Below, piece after piece: positions 28,497 through 31,451 of a stretch of 31,451 nucleotides of DNA. The stretch spans positions 1-31,451 of the forward strand of contig JBBQPM010000069.1 in NCBI GenBank assembly GCA_038217425.1, read 5' to 3'. Positions within the stretch are counted from its first letter, which is position 1. Every line of letters starts with the position of its first letter. The position numbers and the translations under genes are program-made. Below the pieces are notes generated by a model. The model was not told where the DNA came from. It worked only from the letters and a program-made list of their open reading frames with translations, and ran no database searches. Source of the DNA: JAIEPT01 sp038217425 (lineage in GTDB: Bacteria > Planctomycetota > Planctomycetia > Gemmatales > Gemmataceae).

Positions 28497-29781
28497 AGAT
28501 CGCCTCCTTTCCGGTGAACTTGCACCAACGTTCGCAAATTACGTCGCAGTAGAGCTGGTCCAACTCCATCAGAAAAGCCTTGCGGCCTGTCTGCTGCGCC
28601 GCGATCAGCGTGGAGCCGGAACCGCCGAAGAGGTCGAGCACGTTTTCGCCTTCGCGCGAGGAGTACTGCAGTGCCCGCACCGCCAGCTCGACCGGCTTCT
28701 CGGTCAAATGCACCATCGATTGCGGATTGACCTTTTTGACGTGCCAAAGATCAGTCGCGTTGTTGGGGCCGAGATAAAGGTGAGCGGCGCCTTCCATCCA
28801 GCCGTAAAACGCGAGCTCGAAGGCACCCATGTAGTCCTTGCGGGTCAGCACGGGATGTTGTTTGTCCCAGACAATTCCCTGGGAGAAGTAGAGACCGTGC
28901 TTCTTGAGGAACGGCGGATAGTTGCCGAGGTTCGCGTAGCCGCCCCAAATGTAGAAGCCGCGACCCGGTTGCAGCACGCGAGAGATATTGCCGAACCAGG
29001 CGTCCAGCAAGACGTCGAATTCTGCATCGGAGACGAAGTCGTTGGCGAGGGGGCGATCCTTGGGTCGCAGCTTCTTGCCGGTGGGCTTGGCCTTCTCGGG
29101 ATGACGTTCGACGTCGAGCTTCTGGTGGTGCGTCGACCCCTGAAACGAACTGAGCCCGGCGGCGATGGCGTTGTTGCTCCGAGGCTCAACCTTCACGTTG
29201 TAAGGCGGGTCAGTGTTGACCAAGTGAATCACCGCGCCGCCCAAGAGTCGATCCACGTCTTCCGCCTTGCTGCTGTCGCCGCAGAGCAGACGATGCGCGC
29301 CGAGCAGCCACAGATCGCCCGGCTGGGTGATCGCTTCATCCGGCGGCGACGGCACCTCGTCGGGATCGCAGAGACCGTCTTGGAGCGTGGGGTCAAGCAG
29401 TCTCGCCAACTCATCCGGGTCGAACCCCAGCAATCCCAAGTCGTAGTTGGCTTCCTTCAGTTCCGCCAGCTCGATGGGCAGCAGGTCGTAGTTCCAATCC
29501 GAGAGCTCGGCGGTCTTGTTGTCGGCGATGCGGTACGCCTTGATCTGGTCGGGTGACAGATCCTTGGCGACGTGGACCGGCGCTTTCTCCAGGCCCAGCT
29601 TCTGCGCCGCCTTGAAGCGGGTATGCCCGCAGATGATGACGCCTTCGGAATCGACCACGATCGGCTGGCGAAAGCCGAACTCCTTGAGGCTTGCCGCAAC
29701 GGCATCGACGGCATCGTCGTTGAGGCGCGGGTTGCCGGGATACGGCTTGATGTCGGACAGATTGCGCATCTCGATCTTCAT
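28438..29781 (-). CDS. ParB-like domain fused to N-class DNA methyltransferase
   Basis: 447 residues from ATG 29781, preferred over upstream TTG 29811 because GAGG lies eight bases upstream and the ParB fold starts there. Residues 1-~125 are ParB/Srx-like (IKPYPGNPRL, GFRQPIVVD, ICGHTRFKAAQKLG, YRIADNKTAELSDW). Residues ~155-425 are a methyltransferase: DPPYN (191-195, catalytic) precedes LDLFGGSGST (382-391, AdoMet), the order of beta-class enzymes; EKPVELAVRAL follows. It should methylate adenine N6 or cytosine N4. Such fusions are common in phages and give protection or regulation. No matching sequence-specific restriction enzyme is seen apart from the downstream HNH gene. Confidence 0.9.
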   Translation of the reverse strand: MKIEMRNLSDIKPYPGNPRLNDDAVDAVAASLKEFGFRQPIVVDSEGVIICGHTRFKAAQKLGLEKAPVHVAKDLSPDQIKAYRIADNKTAELSDWNYDLLPIELAELKEANYDLGLLGFDPDELARLLDPTLQDGLCDPDEVPSPPDEAITQPGDLWLLGAHRLLCGDSSKAEDVDRLLGGAVIHLVNTDPPYNVKVEPRSNNAIAAGLSSFQGSTHHQKLDVERHPEKAKPTGKKLRPKDRPLANDFVSDAEFDVLLDAWFGNISRVLQPGRGFYIWGGYANLGNYPPFLKKHGLYFSQGIVWDKQHPVLTRKDYMGAFELAFYGWMEGAAHLYLGPNNATDLWHVKKVNPQSMVHLTEKPVELAVRALQYSSREGENVLDLFGGSGSTLIAAQQTGRKAFLMELDQLYCDVICERWCKFTGKEAICVDSKGTQTTRSERFAAIK

Positions 29782-30130
29782 GCTCGGTTCCTCGGGTGAA
29801 AGTTCGGACAAGCAAAACCAACTGTGTCCCCTATCGCGACTGTTCCCCTTGGCGTCACGGATGCCAAAATGGCAGGGAAGTACCTATTGAGGCTGAGGGT
29901 CGCGCGCAAGGGTCTAGCGCGCGCGCTGGACCCTGGATGCGTGCGGCCAGGGTGCCGCACGCATCCCAGGGGGGTATGGGGGGTGCGCGCGCTAGACCCT
30001 AAAACCGAAATTGAAGGTCGAGCGCGCGCCGTACTGGAGCGCGCGCGCTTGACCCTGACCCCAATGATGAGGGTCCAGCGCGCAGCGATGGAGTGCGCGC
30101 TGTAACCTCGAATGGCAGGGCTGCCGGGAG
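29782..30130. other. Non-coding intergenic segment rich in inverted repeats
   Basis: 349 bases with no convincing gene, between the helicase stop and the methyltransferase start. It must hold the methyltransferase promoter and ribosome site. Most of it (29896-30108) is taken by inverted repeats described separately. The methyltransferase-proximal ~100 bases show no clear -35/-10 pair. Confidence 0.6.
29896..30108. repeat. Cluster of GCGCGC inverted repeats with nested hairpins
   Basis: Half-sites of the form AGGGTC-N-AGCGCGC recur on both strands. Key pairs: 29909-29934 is itself a 26-base near-perfect palindrome; its left arm AGGGTCTAGCGCGCGC (29909-29924) pairs perfectly with GCGCGCGCTAGACCCT (29985-30000). 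Nested inside, GGATGCGTGCGGC (29935-29947) pairs with GCCGCACGCATCC (29954-29966) over a six-base loop. Two weaker copies follow at 30014-30055 and 30070-30108. There are no T runs, so they are not ordinary terminators. Iteron-like protein-binding sites or a replication origin beside the helicase gene are possible. Confidence 0.8.
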
Positions 30131-31451
30131 CTACTCGCTGCACGTTGGTTCTCCTTTGGGTTGGGTGGAGTAGACGACCGGTTCATGCCTGCCCGCTTGC
30201 CAGCGGTGGATGAGCTGTTTGTGCAGCGCGTCTTGCAGGTAGAGGTCGGCGCGGCGCTTGGATAGGCCGACGTCTGTTGCGAACGTGAAAACCGCAACGC
30301 GTGTTCTTGGTTCGGCGGCGATGCACTCCCGGACAAAACGTTCCGTGTTCCAGGGGAGCGACTCTTCCGGCGGAGTCTCCTCGGGCTTCGGTTGGGCGCG
30401 GCCCTTGGGTTTGTCCGTGCGAAGGAGTTGGGGGTCGAGGTCGTCGGCCAGCGACCACACCGGAAAGGTCCACCGCAAACAGCGGGGTGTGGCGGGGGGC
30501 CAGGAGCGAACGGCGGCTTCCAAAACGATGGCATCACTCTCTTCGTGCTGGCGAAGCACCAAGTGCGTATCCGTGGCCCGGCTTTGGCTGCCGGCGCCTG
30601 CACCGACGTCGGTGACCGACTTGCCGGACTGGTTGCCTTTGCTGGTGTGGTGGATCAAGACGAACGAACAGCCCAGGTAGTCGGCGTAGCTATCGAGGCG
30701 GTTGTAGACGTTGGCCATCGTGCCGTTGTCGTTTTCGTCGGTCGCCATCGGCATGAAACGGTAGAAGGCGTCCAGGATGATGACCTTAAAACCGCCTGGC
30801 TTGAGCGACTGGAAGTACGGCCCCAGCGTGAAGATGTCGAGCAAATGACCCCGTAGGTTCTGCACGAACACGCGGTTGCCGATCTCGGCCAGGCGGATCT
30901 GCCGGGCGGCGGCGACCTTGGGAATACGGTTGGCGGAGGTTTCGCGGTGCAGCTCGTTGTCGATGATCAGGACGTCGCCCGGCTCGGTGGCGAAGGCGTC
31001 GAGCCAGGGCCGCCCGGTGGCGATGGCCAAGGCGAGATCGGTGACGAGCCAAGAATTATGCGTGACCATCAGATCTGAGCCCGCGAGGAAAAGACCACTG
31101 GGATGGGCGACCTGGATGCATTTGACGGGAACGGAAGCAACGGCCGCAACCGAATCGATCGCATCGCGATACGAGCGCCGGTTGGGATCCCGCATCGGTA
31201 GGGCGTTCGTCCGTCGTGATAAATGGAAAGGCGAATTCCTTTGGCCGGCAGCGAACGTAATGCGCAATTTGCAACTGCAATCGGCGCCATTGAGGGTTGC
31301 TCGGCCAACGGCGATTGAGGCTTTGTAGCCGAGAGATCGCACCAGCATCAGCGTTGCATGAGCCATCTCCTCTTCCGTGGTGGTGAATTCAACCATGCCT
31401 GAGCCGTTAGGTTGCGTGATCGCATGGCCGTCGGAATCCAACAAACCAGCA
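30131..31451 (-). CDS. RepA-like AAA helicase, C-terminal part, interrupted by an intein (partial)
   Basis: The frame is open to the right edge, so the N-terminal extein and intein start are missing. After the intein (end at 31055) the helicase resumes with SWLVTDLALAIATGRPWLDA, the usual sequence after Walker A GK in RepA/RSF1010-like hexameric helicases. Further motifs: GDVLIIDNELH, VIILDAFYRF (Walker B), FVLIHHTSKG, and VTDVGAGAGSQSRATDTHLV (sensor region). The C-terminal ~90 residues, beginning after a Pro/Glu-rich linker, look like a winged-helix (FATDVGLSKRRADLYLQDAL). Role: replication helicase/primase-helicase partner. Activity would need intein removal, since the Walker A Ser is the first residue after the intein. 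Confidence 0.85.
   Translation of the reverse strand, partial: AGLLDSDGHAITQPNGSGMVEFTTTEEEMAHATLMLVRSLGYKASIAVGRATLNGADCSCKLRITFAAGQRNSPFHLSRRTNALPMRDPNRRSYRDAIDSVAAVASVPVKCIQVAHPSGLFLAGSDLMVTHNSWLVTDLALAIATGRPWLDAFATEPGDVLIIDNELHRETSANRIPKVAAARQIRLAEIGNRVFVQNLRGHLLDIFTLGPYFQSLKPGGFKVIILDAFYRFMPMATDENDNGTMANVYNRLDSYADYLGCSFVLIHHTSKGNQSGKSVTDVGAGAGSQSRATDTHLVLRQHEESDAIVLEAAVRSWPPATPRCLRWTFPVWSLADDLDPQLLRTDKPKGRAQPKPEETPPEESLPWNTERFVRECIAAEPRTRVAVFTFATDVGLSKRRADLYLQDALHKQLIHRWQAGRHEPVVYSTQPKGEPTCSE
31055..31451 (-). other. C-terminal part of an intein with LAGLIDADG endonuclease
   Basis: Reading from the window edge, the frame begins AGLLDSDGHAIT, a LAGLIDADG-type endonuclease motif, and ends VPVKCIQVAHPSGLFLAGSD then LMVTHN. 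The end shows intein C-terminal block features: LFLAG strand, THN with penultimate His and terminal Asn, followed by Ser as +1 residue. Asn is codon 31057-31055 and Ser 31054-31052. It is about 132 residues here; the rest lies outside. Splicing would join Walker A GK to S. Confidence 0.88.

Noticed and set aside
29782..29811. Upstream TTG start (29811) for the ParB-methyltransferase
   Set aside because: ATG 29781 has GAGG at good distance and begins exactly at the ParB fold; the extra ten residues are unsupported.
29896..30108. Repeat cluster as intrinsic terminators of the helicase gene
   Set aside because: Several stems but no T run on either strand; number and nesting exceed what termination needs, though a minor termination effect cannot be excluded.

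Overview
The window looks like a planctomycete genome segment carrying most of a siphovirus-type prophage (or an integrated phage-like element). Three things point there: a giant secreted cadherin-like protein at the left with the LExR-xxLS type N-terminus typical of large Planctomycetes surface proteins, high GC, and phage proteins of a style common in Pirellulales-like prophages. No integrase, lysis gene, tRNA or rRNA is visible, so a phage genome joined to host DNA at about 5.3-6.0 kb is an inference from gene content.

Layout. (1) 16-5298, minus strand: host-like 1760-residue protein with a golvesin-like domain and tandem cadherin-like/Ig-like repeats. (2) 5299-6015: non-coding spacer, the likely left phage/host boundary. 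(3) 6016-25421, minus strand: a tightly packed late operon. In transcription order: a small HTH-like protein, large terminase, small head protein, lambda-type portal, a fused prohead protease/major capsid protein, a family of DUF2190-like and decoration/fibre-like proteins, head-tail connectors, an HK97-gp10-like protein, tail tube, a secreted trypsin-like protease, a two-frame tail assembly chaperone, tape measure, a tail protein, a Ser-rich fibre-like protein, a small tail protein and two glycosyltransferases. (4) 25547-27559, plus strand: an opposed three-gene cassette of amidoligase, class II glutamine amidotransferase and HARE-HTH protein, closed by a strong hairpin. (5) 27628-29781, minus strand: DUF1937 protein, HNH nuclease and a ParB/N-class DNA methyltransferase fusion. 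(6) 29782-30130: a non-coding segment packed with GCGCGC-containing inverted repeats. (7) 30131-31451, minus strand: the C-terminal part of a RepA-like AAA helicase interrupted in its Walker A motif by an intein with a LAGLIDADG-type endonuclease motif; the gene runs off the right edge.

How the parts fit. Region 7 and the repeat-rich region 6 look like a replication module; region 5 is DNA modification/metabolism; region 3 packages DNA and builds capsid and tail. The most interesting items are: a textbook-like programmed -1 frameshift signal (T TTT TTC, six bases, perfect 8-bp hairpin) in the tail chaperone gene; the amidoligase-glutaminase-HARE cassette, which may be a modification system; the Walker A intein; an internal, well-placed ribosome site that would release capsid protein from the protease fusion; an exported serine protease inside a tail operon; and a Ser-rich fibre next to two glycosyltransferases. 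All functional calls rest on motif reading and remembered family features, not on database searches.
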